From contig NZ_RQJW01000026.1 of the NCBI RefSeq assembly GCF_004028635.1, positions 1-53,007 of the forward strand: a stretch of DNA of 53,007 nucleotides, in the 5' to 3' direction. The stretch is from Streptomyces cyaneus. Its GTDB lineage: Bacteria; Actinomycetota; Actinomycetes; Streptomycetales; Streptomycetaceae. Below, in pieces: positions 32,996 to 41,052 of the stretch. Below the pieces are notes generated by a model. The model made no database searches. It was not told the origin of the DNA and saw only the letters and a list, made by a program, of their open reading frames with translations. A program made the translations under genes and the position numbers. The number at the start of each line of letters is the position of its first letter. The stretch's first letter is position 1.

Positions 32996-33826
32996 ATGAA
33001 CAAGGTCTGGATGATCACAGGGGCGAGCAGCGGATTCGGGCGGGCCATCGCGGAGGCCGCGCTCGCCGACGGTGACGTGGTGGTGGGTGCGGTACGGCGG
33101 CCCGAGGGGCTGGACGACCTCGTGGCCGCGCACCCCGATCAGGTGGAGGCGCTGCGCCTGGACGTCACGGAGACGGGGGCCGCCGAAGCCGCCGTACGGG
33201 ACGTGATCGCGCGCCACGGCCGCATCGACGTCCTGGTCAACAATGCGGGCCGCACGCACGTGGGCGCCTTCGAGGAGACCACCGAGCAGGAGTTGCGCGC
33301 GTTGTTCGACGTGCATGTCTTCGGGCCCGCCGCCCTCACCCGTGCCGTACTGCCGCACATGCGCGAGCGGCGCTCCGGCGCGATCGTGCAGATGAGCAGC
33401 ATGGGCGGGCAGATGTCCTTCGCCGGCTTCTCGGCGTACAGCGGAACGAAGTTCGCCCTGGAGGGCCTGTCCGAGGGCCTGGCGGACGAGGTCGCCGAGT
33501 TCGGCATCAAGGTGCTGATCGTCGAGCCGGGTTCGTTCCGCACCGCACTGTTCGAGACCGGCCGGGCCGGGGCCAGCACGGACAGCGGCCTCTACCCCAA
33601 GGTGAGCGACACCCGCGGCTTCGTCTCCGACGGCGACGGCAGCCAGCCCGGCGACCCGGCGAAGGCGGCGGCCCTCATCCTGGCCGCGCTGGAGGCCGAG
33701 CAGACCCCGCTGCGGCTGCCGCTGGGCGACGACGGGGTGACGGCTGTACTCGGTCACTTGGACCAGGTGCGCGCGGACGTCGCCGCCTGGGAGAAGCGCA
33801 CTCGCGCGACTGCCTTCGACGACTGA
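32996..33826 (+). CDS. Short-chain dehydrogenase/reductase
   Basis: The 276-aa classical SDR has VWMITGASSGFGRAIAEAAL (NAD(P) motif), LVNNAGRTHVGAFEE, the catalytic Ser in VQMSSMGGQMSF and YSGTKFALEG (Tyr-x3-Lys). The C-terminal pattern VEPGSFRTALFETGRAG resembles oxidoreductases next to LysR genes in many bacteria. The substrate cannot be deduced. ATG 32996 is used; a TTG 15 bases upstream would add VQACA-like residues and cut into the operator. The gene is probably controlled by the divergent LysR, and no link to the act pathway is evident. Confidence 0.9.
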   Translation: MNKVWMITGASSGFGRAIAEAALADGDVVVGAVRRPEGLDDLVAAHPDQVEALRLDVTETGAAEAAVRDVIARHGRIDVLVNNAGRTHVGAFEETTEQELRALFDVHVFGPAALTRAVLPHMRERRSGAIVQMSSMGGQMSFAGFSAYSGTKFALEGLSEGLADEVAEFGIKVLIVEPGSFRTALFETGRAGASTDSGLYPKVSDTRGFVSDGDGSQPGDPAKAAALILAALEAEQTPLRLPLGDDGVTAVLGHLDQVRADVAAWEKRTRATAFDD

Positions 33827-33840
33827 CCGGTTACCTACTG

Positions 33841-33898
33841 GGGCCTCTGCACGGCGTCCGGCCTCCCCCGCGGGGGCGGAGTTCGCCGTGCAGGGCCC
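33841..33898. terminator. Terminator hairpin after the SDR gene
   Basis: CTGCACGGCG (33847-33856) pairs with CGCCGTGCAG (33884-33893), extended outward by GGGCC/GGCCC, and encloses the inner palindrome CCCCCGCGGGGG. It ends the SDR transcript before the protease gene. Confidence 0.75.
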
Positions 33899-34026
33899 TT
33901 GTGCAATTCCTGTGGAGGCCTCAATCTTTCGGCTGACACACAGGAGAGGCACAGCGAATTGACATGCCCCTGCCGTCTCTGGTGTCACCCCCACAAGCGC
34001 ACCACCACTCGAGGAGGACCCCTCAG

Positions 34027-35604
34027 ATGGCAGTGATGCGTAACTCCCGAAGAGACAACCGGCGAAGACTGGCCGCCCTCAGCGCCGCGGCCACCGCGGT
34101 GCTCACCGCGGGCCTCGTCTCCGCTCTCCCCGCCGCGGCCGCTCCCGAGGGCCGTATCCAGTACGCGGGCGCGGCAGACGCCGTTGCCGACAGCTACCTC
34201 GTGAACCTCAAGGCGGACCACGCCCGTTCGGGCTCCAAGGCCGGGCGCGCCCTGGTCGAGAAGTACGGCGCCGACATCGAGCGGACGTACAAGAAGGCCC
34301 TCAACGGCTACGCGATCGAGGCGTCCGAGGCAGAGGCCAAGGCGCTCGCCGCCGACCCGGCCGTCGCCTCCGTCGTCCAGAACCGCACCTTCAGCATCGA
34401 CGCGACCCAGACCAACCCGCCCTCCTGGGGCCTGGACCGCATCGATCAGAAGAACCTGCCGCTGAACAGCTCGTACACCTACCCCGACTCGGCCGGCCAG
34501 GGCGTGACCGCGTACGTCATCGACACCGGCGTCCGCATCACCCACAGCGACTTCGGCGGGCGTGCCTCCTACGGCTACGACGCCATCGACAACGACAACA
34601 CCGCCCAGGACGGCCACGGCCACGGCACGCACGTCGCGGGCACCGTCGCCGGGACGTCGTACGGCGTCGCCAAGAAGGCGAAGATCGTCGGCGTCCGCGT
34701 CCTCGACAACTCCGGTTCGGGTACGACCGCCCAGGTCGTCGCCGGTATCGACTGGGTCGCCCAGAACGCGGTGAAGCCGGCCGTCGCCAACATGTCCCTC
34801 GGCGGCGGCGCCGACTCCGCCCTCGACACGGCCGTACGCAACGCCATCGCCTCCGGCGTCACCTTCGCCGTCGCCGCCGGCAACGAGTCGACCAACGCCT
34901 CCACCAGGTCGCCCGCCCGCGTCACCGAGGCCATCACGGTCGGCGCGACCACGAGCGGCGACGCGCGCGCGAGCTACTCCAACTACGGGTCGGTCCTGGA
35001 CCTGTTCGCGCCGGGCTCGTCCATCACCTCGAGCTGGAACTCGAGCGACTCGGCGACCAACACCATCTCCGGTACGTCGATGGCGACCCCGCACGTCGCG
35101 GGCGCGGCCGCGCTCTACCTCGCCGCCAACCCCTCGTCCACCCCGTCCCAGGTCGCCTCGGCCCTGACGTCCGCCGCCACGACCGGCGTCGTCACCAGCC
35201 CCGGCACGGGCTCGCCCAACCGGCTCCTCTACGTCGGCGGCGGCACGACCACCCCGCCCGGCCCGCGCTTCGAGAACACCGGTGACTACGCGATCGCCGA
35301 CAACTCCACGGTCGAGTCCCCGGTGACGGTCTCCGGCGTCTCCGGCAACGCGCCCTCGGCCCTGGCCGTCGAGGTGCACATCGTCCACACGTACATCGGC
35401 GACCTCCAGGTCCAGCTGATCGCCCCCGACGGCACGGCGTACACGCTGAAGTCGTACGGCACCGGCGGCAGTTCGGACAACATCAACACCACGTACTCCG
35501 TGAACGCCTCCTCGGAGGCTGCCAACGGCACGTGGAAGCTCCGCGTCAGCGACAACGCGAACCTCGACACCGGGCGGATCGACGCCTGGGCCCTGCAGTT
35601 CTGA
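34027..35604 (+). CDS. Secreted subtilisin-like serine protease (S8) with P domain
   Basis: The 525-aa preproprotein has a twin-basic N-terminus and hydrophobic signal (RRRLAALSAAATAVLTAGLV), with cleavage near residue 37. An I9 propeptide follows (SYLVNLKADHARSGSKAGRA to about 118). The S8 domain has catalytic D166 (YVIDTGV), H199 (GHGHGTHVAG) and S351 (SGTSMATPHVAG). The C-terminal P/proprotein-convertase domain is at about 415-525 (FENTGDYAIADNSTVESPVT). Extracellular proteolysis is expected. GAGGAGG before ATG 34027 fixes the start; ATG 34036 is possible. It faces the serpin gene tail to tail. Confidence 0.95.
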   Translation: MAVMRNSRRDNRRRLAALSAAATAVLTAGLVSALPAAAAPEGRIQYAGAADAVADSYLVNLKADHARSGSKAGRALVEKYGADIERTYKKALNGYAIEASEAEAKALAADPAVASVVQNRTFSIDATQTNPPSWGLDRIDQKNLPLNSSYTYPDSAGQGVTAYVIDTGVRITHSDFGGRASYGYDAIDNDNTAQDGHGHGTHVAGTVAGTSYGVAKKAKIVGVRVLDNSGSGTTAQVVAGIDWVAQNAVKPAVANMSLGGGADSALDTAVRNAIASGVTFAVAAGNESTNASTRSPARVTEAITVGATTSGDARASYSNYGSVLDLFAPGSSITSSWNSSDSATNTISGTSMATPHVAGAAALYLAANPSSTPSQVASALTSAATTGVVTSPGTGSPNRLLYVGGGTTTPPGPRFENTGDYAIADNSTVESPVTVSGVSGNAPSALAVEVHIVHTYIGDLQVQLIAPDGTAYTLKSYGTGGSSDNINTTYSVNASSEAANGTWKLRVSDNANLDTGRIDAWALQF

Positions 35605-35615
35605 CCTCGCGTCTG

Positions 35616-35636
35616 CTGACCCCGCGTCAGGGTCAG
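35616..35636. terminator. Small shared hairpin between protease and serpin genes
   Basis: CTGACCC, 7-base loop, GGGTCAG. It overlaps the serpin stop codon (complement of 35633-35635) and may end both convergent transcripts. Confidence 0.5.
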
Positions 35637-36793
35637 TAGTCCTCCTCGTCCTCGCGGTACGGCACCGGGTCCGTGACCCAGCCGGCCGCGAGGACGAGCC
35701 GCGTGTGGCGGTGCAGGGCGAGAAAGCCGAAGGGGCGGTCGAAGACGGCCTTGACGCTGGTGGTCACCCAGCGCAGTGCGGGCGGTGCGCTGCCCGGGGC
35801 GGTGGAGAAGGCCGTCACCGCGGCCGCCCGGAAGCCCAGGGCGCCGAACTGCGCCATCGCGGACTGCCCAGCCGAACCGACGGCCAGCGGGAAGTCACTG
35901 ACGCCGGGGAAGTGGCCGCGGCTCGTGTCCATCGCCGTCGTCAGGCCGAACACGCGGTGCAGCGCCAGCAGGTCGTGGCGAGCGCTCATGTCGAACGCCA
36001 CCGTCCTCATGTCCAGCGTCGGCGGTACCGGGCGGGTGTTGCGCTCCTTCACCACCCTCAGTCCCGGTCCCACATCGCCGTAAGGGAGTTGCGGTCCCGG
36101 CACCACCGGGTGCCTGCGCGCCAGGACGTCCACCCCGGCCCCCAGCACCTCCCCGGCCGTCATCCCCTCCTCGCCGAGCAGCAGATGCACGTCGATCGCG
36201 TTGTCGCCCAGCACCTTCAGCTCGGTGACATGACCGGCCGGTGTGTCCGCGACCCCGACCCGGTCCAGCAGCTCGCTGCGGCGGCGCAGGCCGAGCAGCG
36301 TACGGTCGCTCCAGGGTCCGTTCTCCGGCGTCATCGGCCACTCCCAAAAGCGCCGCAGCCATTGAGTCCGCAACGCCAGCGCACTCGCCAGCACCAGATC
36401 GGTGTCCTCGGCCGGCAGGACGGGCATCTCTTCGATCAGCCCACCCGTCCGCTTCACCGCCCAGGCGTCCAGCGCACCCTTGTCGGCCTGCGCGTCCCCC
36501 GTCAGCACCCCGTGCGCCTCCGCGGGCAACCCCGCCTCCCACCGCTCCCGCAGCTCCAGCGTCCGCTTGGTCCACAACCCGAGCGCCGAGTCCAGCCCCC
36601 GCATCGCCCCCAGCAGCTCCCGCGCCGCGCCCGCAACTTCGTCCGCCGGCAGCCCCACCGCGTCCGCCAGCTCCGCCCGCGCCGGGCCACCCGCCCCGTC
36701 CGCCAGGAACGCGAGCAGCGGCCACACACCCGCCGCCGAGAAGACGGTGCCGCCTTCAGAAGCCCCCGAAGCCCTCGCCCACCGGACGGACAA
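35633..36793 (-). CDS. Serpin-family protease inhibitor
   Basis: The product is about 386 aa. Serpin features are FSAAGVWPLLAFLADGAGGP, LALRTQWLRRFWEWPMT (shutter region), the hinge-like ALGFRAAAVTAFSTAPGS before the reactive loop, and the C-terminal DRPFGFLALHRHTRLVLAAG. No signal peptide is visible, so it may act in the cytoplasm. The start is unclear: the serpin-like sequence TIRAVNGLS lies in frame just upstream, but no ATG or GTG occurs there; TTG 36793 is the nearest usual start codon. It is adjacent and convergent to the secreted subtilase. An enzyme-inhibitor relationship is possible but not shown. Confidence 0.85.
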   Translation of the reverse strand: MSVRWARASGASEGGTVFSAAGVWPLLAFLADGAGGPARAELADAVGLPADEVAGAARELLGAMRGLDSALGLWTKRTLELRERWEAGLPAEAHGVLTGDAQADKGALDAWAVKRTGGLIEEMPVLPAEDTDLVLASALALRTQWLRRFWEWPMTPENGPWSDRTLLGLRRRSELLDRVGVADTPAGHVTELKVLGDNAIDVHLLLGEEGMTAGEVLGAGVDVLARRHPVVPGPQLPYGDVGPGLRVVKERNTRPVPPTLDMRTVAFDMSARHDLLALHRVFGLTTAMDTSRGHFPGVSDFPLAVGSAGQSAMAQFGALGFRAAAVTAFSTAPGSAPPALRWVTTSVKAVFDRPFGFLALHRHTRLVLAAGWVTDPVPYREDEEDY

Positions 36794-36925
36794 CCCATTG
36801 ACCGCCCGGATCGTCGTATTCGTAAGCCCGATTACGTCCCCCCTCGCCCCGCCCTTACCATTCGCCCAGTCGTACGCCAGTTCCCACCGCCCGGCACCGC
36901 CGCCTGAACCAGGAGCACGGTACCC

Positions 36926-38155
36926 GTGTCCATACCTCCGCCCTCCGGACCCCAGCAGCCACAGGGGCCCCCGGAGCAGCCCCAAGGGCCGTACGCGCAG
37001 GGCCAGTACCCACCGCCGTCGCCGTCCCCCTACGGCGCACCCGGTGCCCCGGGACCGTATGCGTACCCGTACCACCCCTACGGCCCCTACGGCCGTCCCG
37101 CGCCCGTCAACGGCGTCGCCATCGGCGCCCTCGTCCTCGGCATCCTCTGCTTCGTGCCGGCCGTGGGGTTGGTGCTGGGGCTGATCGCGCTGGCGCAGAT
37201 CAAGAAGAAGGGCGAGCGCGGCAAGGGCATGGCGATCGCCGGTTCCGTGCTGTCCTCCGTCGGGCTCGCGCTGTGGGCGCTGGCGCTGTCCACGGGCTCC
37301 GCCTCCGACTTCTGGGACGGCTTCAGGGACGCCGCGAGCGGTCAGGGCACCGCCTACGCGCTCGCCAAGGGCGACTGCTTCGACACGCCGACCGGCAACC
37401 TGGAGGGCGACGCCTACGACGTCGACGAGGTGCCCTGCGCCCGCGAGCACGACGGCGAGGTGTTCGCCGTCGTCACGCTGCCGGGCGGCTCCTTCCCGGG
37501 TGACGACGAGGTCGAGCGGACCGCCGACGACAAGTGCTACGGGCTCCAGGACGGTTACGCCATGGACACCTGGGCCGTACCGGACGACGTGGACGTCTAC
37601 TACCTCGTCCCGTCCCGGCAGAGCTGGCGCATCGGCGACCGCGAGATCACCTGCCTGTTCGGCAGCACGCAGGAGAACGGCAAGCTGACCGGCTCGCTGC
37701 GCGGCGACTCGACGACCCTCGACGCGGACCAGATCGCCTTCCTCTCCGCGACCAACGCCATCGACACCGCGCTGTACGAGGAGCCCGAGGAATACCCCGA
37801 GGACGACCTGGCGGCGAACCAGGCCTGGGCGAAGGACGTGGAGGCGGAGCTCGGCGAACAGATCGAGGCGTTGCGTGGGCACACCTGGCCGGCCGGTGCC
37901 AAGAGGCCGGTCGCCGACCTGATCGAGGAGATGCGGGACGCGCAGAAGGACTGGGCGCGGGCGGCCGCCGCCACCGACGCGGACACGTACTACACGCACT
38001 ACGACAAGGGGTACGAGTACGTCGACGGCCCCACCACAGTCACCGCCCGCAAGGCTCTGGGCCTGGACACCACCGCGCCGACGTACGAGGACGACTACGA
38101 GAGCGGGGAGGGGAGTGGAGAGGAGAGCGGTGGCGCGGGTGGCCTCGAGGTGTGA
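36926..38155 (+). CDS. DUF4190/septum-formation-like membrane protein
   Basis: The 409-aa protein has a Pro/Gln/Tyr-rich cytoplasmic N-terminus (1-58), two TM helices of DUF4190 type (VNGVAIGALVLGILCFVPAV and GMAIAGSVLSSVGLALWALA), then an external domain. The latter contains KGDCFDTPTGNLEGDAYDV, VPCAREHDGEVFAVV and ITCLFG, the Cys pattern of the actinobacterial septum-formation family. The C-terminus is acidic. Function is unknown; a cell-envelope role is inferred from the family. The start is GTG 36926, with AGGAG 13 bases upstream. Confidence 0.85.
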   Translation: MSIPPPSGPQQPQGPPEQPQGPYAQGQYPPPSPSPYGAPGAPGPYAYPYHPYGPYGRPAPVNGVAIGALVLGILCFVPAVGLVLGLIALAQIKKKGERGKGMAIAGSVLSSVGLALWALALSTGSASDFWDGFRDAASGQGTAYALAKGDCFDTPTGNLEGDAYDVDEVPCAREHDGEVFAVVTLPGGSFPGDDEVERTADDKCYGLQDGYAMDTWAVPDDVDVYYLVPSRQSWRIGDREITCLFGSTQENGKLTGSLRGDSTTLDADQIAFLSATNAIDTALYEEPEEYPEDDLAANQAWAKDVEAELGEQIEALRGHTWPAGAKRPVADLIEEMRDAQKDWARAAAATDADTYYTHYDKGYEYVDGPTTVTARKALGLDTTAPTYEDDYESGEGSGEESGGAGGLEV

Positions 38156-38210
38156 GCGCGGCTATAGCGGGGAGAAAGTGCCTGCGTAAAGCCCTCCGCA
38201 CACACAAGTC

Positions 38211-38225
38211 ATCACATCGAGTGAT
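38211..38225. promoter_or_regulatory. Palindrome ATCAC-N5-GTGAT upstream of GntR gene
   Basis: A perfect 5+5+5 inverted repeat in an AT-richer patch 78 bp before the GntR start. It may lie in the promoter or be an operator. Confidence 0.35.
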
Positions 38226-38272
38226 TCTCTGGCCTTTGCTTGCATGGGACAACCCACGGTTGCCACGCTGTT

Positions 38273-38286
38273 GCTGTCTGTACAGC
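38273..38286. promoter_or_regulatory. Inverted repeat GCTGT-N4-ACAGC before GntR gene
   Basis: A perfect 5-bp inverted repeat lies 16 bp before the GTG start at 38303, a position suited to autoregulation by the encoded GntR/HutC-type protein. No experimental support is visible. Confidence 0.4.
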
Positions 38287-38302
38287 CTGATGGGAGCGGC
38301 CA

Positions 38303-39055
38303 GTGACTTTCGGTGAGCAGCCGGCGTACCTGCGCGTCGCGGGTGATCTCCGCAAGAAGATCGTCGACGGCTCGCTGCCACCGCACACCCGCCTCCCGTC
38401 CCAGGCGAGAATCCGCGAGGAGTACGGCGTCTCGGACACCGTCGCGCTGGAGGCGCGCAAGGTGCTGATGGCCGAGGGCCTGGTCGAGGGCCGTTCCGGC
38501 TCCGGGACGTACGTCCGTGAGCGGCCCGTGCCCCGCCGGATCTCCCGCTCCGGCTTCCGCCCGCCGAGCGGTGCCACACCCTTCCGTCAGGAGCAGGCCG
38601 ACGGCGAGACGCGCGGCACCTGGGAGTCCAGCAGTGAGCAGGCCGAGGCGAGCGGCGCCGTCGCCGAGCGGCTCGGCATCCGGCCCGGCGACCGCGTCAT
38701 GTGCACGAGGTACGTCTTCCGGGACGCGGGCGAGACGATGATGCTCTCCACGTCCTGGGAGCCCCTCGCCGTCACCGGCCGCACGCCCGTGATGCTGCCC
38801 GAGGAGGGCCCGCTCGGCGGCATGGGCGTCGTCGAGCGCATGGCGGCCATCGACGTCGTCGTGGACAACGTCACGGAGGAGGTGGGCGCGCGCCCCGGCC
38901 TGGCGGAGGAACTGCTGACGCTGGGTGGCGTCCCCGGTCATGTGGTCGTGGTCATCCAGCGCACCTACTACGCGTCCGGCCGCCCCGTGGAGACGGCGGA
39001 CGTGGTGATCCCGGCGGACCGCTACCGGGTCGCGTACCACCTCCCGGTGAAGTAG
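38303..39055 (+). CDS. GntR/HutC-family transcriptional regulator
   Basis: The 250-aa protein has an N-terminal winged HTH (KKIVDGSLPPHTRLPSQARI, REEYGVSDTVALEARKVLM, AEGLVEGRSGSGTYVRERP). The C-terminal UTRA ligand domain is at about 105-245 (ERLGIRPGDRVMCTRYVFRD, PGHVVVVIQRTYYASGRPVE). HutC-type regulators usually sense sugars, amines or organic acids; the ligand here is unknown and no target genes are adjacent. GTG 38303 is the start. The last codons and the stop are part of a 15-bp duplication that continues downstream. Confidence 0.9.
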   Translation: MTFGEQPAYLRVAGDLRKKIVDGSLPPHTRLPSQARIREEYGVSDTVALEARKVLMAEGLVEGRSGSGTYVRERPVPRRISRSGFRPPSGATPFRQEQADGETRGTWESSSEQAEASGAVAERLGIRPGDRVMCTRYVFRDAGETMMLSTSWEPLAVTGRTPVMLPEEGPLGGMGVVERMAAIDVVVDNVTEEVGARPGLAEELLTLGGVPGHVVVVIQRTYYASGRPVETADVVIPADRYRVAYHLPVK

Positions 39056-39080
39056 CGCACTCGTTGGTGAAGTAGCGCAC
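39046..39080. repeat. 15-bp direct repeat at the GntR stop codon
   Basis: ggtgaagtagcgcac occurs at 39046-39060 and 39066-39080. The first copy encodes the end of the GntR protein and its TAG stop; the second lies just outside the gene. Confidence 0.8.
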
Positions 39081-39446
39081 ACCTTTACGGCAGTTGCGGT
39101 CGACTGAGCCTCAACTCCCGCTCCGTCCCCGCCCGTTGGATTTTGGCCGTTTTCGCAGGTCGTGACGGGCGTGTTCGATATGCCCCGTGACCGGATGCAT
39201 CGACGTCCGCGCACGGCGCATTCGATGCCGTGCGCCCCCTGCGACTTGGCTGGTTGCGTACCTCTTTGTGAAAAGCCGTATTCGCTGCGTAAAGGTTAGG
39301 CGTAGGCTCGGGCATATGCGGATTGCGGTTTCCTTAGCGGGCGGGGCACGGCACAGGCCGCGAGCGAAGCGAGATGGGGGTCCCCCCGGCCGAAGGCTGG
39401 GGGAGGGACTCGGGCGGTCGTGGGCGGGAAGGAGCAGTGGGGCGCG
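39056..39446. other. Intergenic stretch between GntR gene and small SPOR-like gene
   Basis: Apart from the 15-bp duplication at the left and a dispersed palindromic repeat at 39358-39405, I see no convincing gene here. The relatively AT-rich part at about 39230-39310 probably holds the promoter of the downstream gene. Confidence 0.5.
39358..39405. repeat. Dispersed Streptomyces GC-rich palindromic repeat
   Basis: The string contains GAGCGAAGCGAGATGGGGG, a run of C, and GGCCGAAGGCTGGGGGAG. It folds into short hairpins. I recognise this as a very common intergenic repeat of Streptomyces genomes. Confidence 0.7.
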
Positions 39447-39638
39447 ATGAACGACAGCACGATCACTCTTCCCTGGCTCGTCGTTCGACAGGACGACAGC
39501 GGCAATCGCTATCGCGTGGGCCGGTACGCGACACGGGCGGAGGCCCAGAAGATCGCGGACAGCCTCGATAGCCGTGGGCACAAGCAGCTGTACTGGGTCG
39601 AGCGGATCGCGCCGAACGGAGACAGCGCCGACCACTGA
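39447..39638 (+). CDS. Small SPOR-like protein
   Basis: The 63-aa product (MNDSTITLPWLVVRQDDSGN, RYRVGRYATRAEAQKIADSL, then HKQLYWVERI) looks like one compact SPOR-type alpha/beta unit. Similar short proteins are common in Streptomyces and their function is unknown. ATG 39447 is chosen because the fold starts there; an in-frame GTG at 39420 would add 9 uninformative residues. It has no membrane segment, so it is probably cytosolic. Confidence 0.75.
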   Translation: MNDSTITLPWLVVRQDDSGNRYRVGRYATRAEAQKIADSLDSRGHKQLYWVERIAPNGDSADH

Positions 39639-39682
39639 CGTGCCGACCACTGGCATATCGCTGCTCCCGTAGGCTCCGACGC

Positions 39683-40090
39683 ATGACGGAACGGATCGTG
39701 GTCGGGGCCGCGCTGTTGGAGGGGGGCCGCCTGCTCGCGGCGCGGCGCAGTGCGCCCGAGGAGCTGGCCGGGCGCTGGGAGCTGCCCGGCGGGAAGGTCG
39801 AGCCCGGCGAGACGCCCGAGGCGGCGCTCGTGCGGGAGCTGCGGGAGGAACTCGGTGTGGACGCCGAGGTGGTCGAGCGGGTGCCGGGGCAGTGGCCCCT
39901 GAAGTCACCGTACGTCCTGCACGTGTGGGTGGCCCGCCTCCTCCCCGGCGCCGGCGAACCCAAGCCCCTCCAGGACCACGACGCGCTGCGCTGGCTGGCG
40001 CCCGGGGAACTCTGGGACGTGGACTGGCTGGACCAGGACGTGCCGGCGGTTCGGGAGGTGGCGGGCCGGCTGGGAGCGGGCAGCGCCTGA
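39683..40090 (+). CDS. Nudix hydrolase, MutT type
   Basis: The 135-aa protein has the full Nudix box GGKVEPGETPEAALVRELRE followed by ELGV (G-x5-E-x7-REUXEEXGU), preceded by ARRSAPEELAGRWELPGG. This pattern is typical of MutT/CTP-pyrophosphohydrolase-like enzymes that clean oxidised nucleotides from the pool. The exact substrate is not shown. The stop codon is inside the first unit of a 23-25 bp tandem repeat. Confidence 0.92.
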   Translation: MTERIVVGAALLEGGRLLAARRSAPEELAGRWELPGGKVEPGETPEAALVRELREELGVDAEVVERVPGQWPLKSPYVLHVWVARLLPGAGEPKPLQDHDALRWLAPGELWDVDWLDQDVPAVREVAGRLGAGSA

Positions 40091-40250
40091 GCCCGGAGGG
40101 CGGGGGTGCCCCTGAGTCCGGAGGCCGGGGGTGGCCTGAGCCCGGAGGTCTGGGGTACCTGAGCCCGGAGGCCGGGCGTGCCTGTGCCTGAAGATCGGGG
40201 CTGCTTGAGCCCGTATGCGGGGCCTGTCTGAGCCAGGCGGGGGTAGTTGA
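40086..40250. repeat. Degenerate 23-25 bp tandem repeat after the Nudix gene
   Basis: Units begin with cctga and follow the pattern cctgagcccggaggccggg plus 4-6 bases. Clear copies start at 40086, 40111, 40135 and 40158, then decay through weaker copies to about 40250. The first unit overlaps the Nudix stop codon. There is no open frame of interest across it. Confidence 0.75.
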
Positions 40251-40345
40251 GGCACCGGACCCCTCATGCGGTACTGCCTACCGAATATCGGGTATGTGCC
40301 CATTAACCCCATGAAACCGGACATGGGGATCCGCTGGCCCGGGAA

Positions 40346-40756
40346 GTGATCGGCGTGATCGACTCCGAAGACGGCTGCGCCGAGTGGACCTTCCCCGCAG
40401 AGGCGGGTGCCGTGCGGGCCGCTCGGGCCGCCGTTCGCGGCCGACTGCGCGACTGGGGCCTGGACAGCCTCGCCGACATCACGGCGCTCCTGGTCAGTGA
40501 GCTGGTGACCAACTCCCTGCGGCACGCGACGGGCCCCATCGGCGTACGCCTGGTACGCCCCGTCGATCTCAGCGGCGTCCTCCTGGTCGAGGTCTCCGAT
40601 CCCCTCCCCGACCCACCCCTCGAACGAGTTGCCGACCCCGAGGACGAGAGCGGCCGCGGACTCCAACTCGTGGCGCACTCCTCGCGCCGCTGGGGAACCA
40701 AGCCGGGGCGGAACACGGGCAAGACGGTGTGGTTCGAGCTCGTGGTGCCGCAGTGA
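40346..40756 (+). CDS. RsbW-like ATP-binding (HATPase) protein
   Basis: The 136-aa GHKL-fold protein has the N box LLVSELVTNSLRHATGPIGV, the G1 region LLVEVSDPLPDPPLER and the G2 region ESGRGLQLVAHSSRRWG. It matches the abundant Streptomyces RsbW/SpoIIAB-like serine kinases that act on anti-anti-sigma factors. The start is GTG 40346, with GTG 40355 as alternative. It lies upstream of a large phosphatase regulator with the same kind of C-terminal kinase domain, which suggests a common partner-switching context. Confidence 0.88.
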   Translation: MIGVIDSEDGCAEWTFPAEAGAVRAARAAVRGRLRDWGLDSLADITALLVSELVTNSLRHATGPIGVRLVRPVDLSGVLLVEVSDPLPDPPLERVADPEDESGRGLQLVAHSSRRWGTKPGRNTGKTVWFELVVPQ

Positions 40757-41052
40757 TCCGCTGGTCTCGCCGGTCTCTCTACGACCCGTCAGTAGGCGTC
40801 CATGGCGGTGTACGTGCGCCCCTGCCCTGTCGAACGAATGGTTCAGGCCAGTGGCAGTTGGCGCCCCGCGTGATTCGATGGCGTGTCCGCTGGTTAGAAG
40901 ACTGGAAGTGTTTCCACGGCCGGGACCGAAAACCATCGGGACCGTGCTGTGATCGTGAACACCGTGTCGTGCGGGGCCGTAGTGCTGGATACTGCGGGCA
41001 GCCGCTGCCGGTGACCGGTGCCGGACGCGGTGAGCTGGAGGGGACGGTTCGC

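Noticed and set aside
36794..37999. Long upstream extension of the serpin frame
   Set aside because: It is antisense to the DUF4190-type gene and lacks serpin features beyond a few residues.
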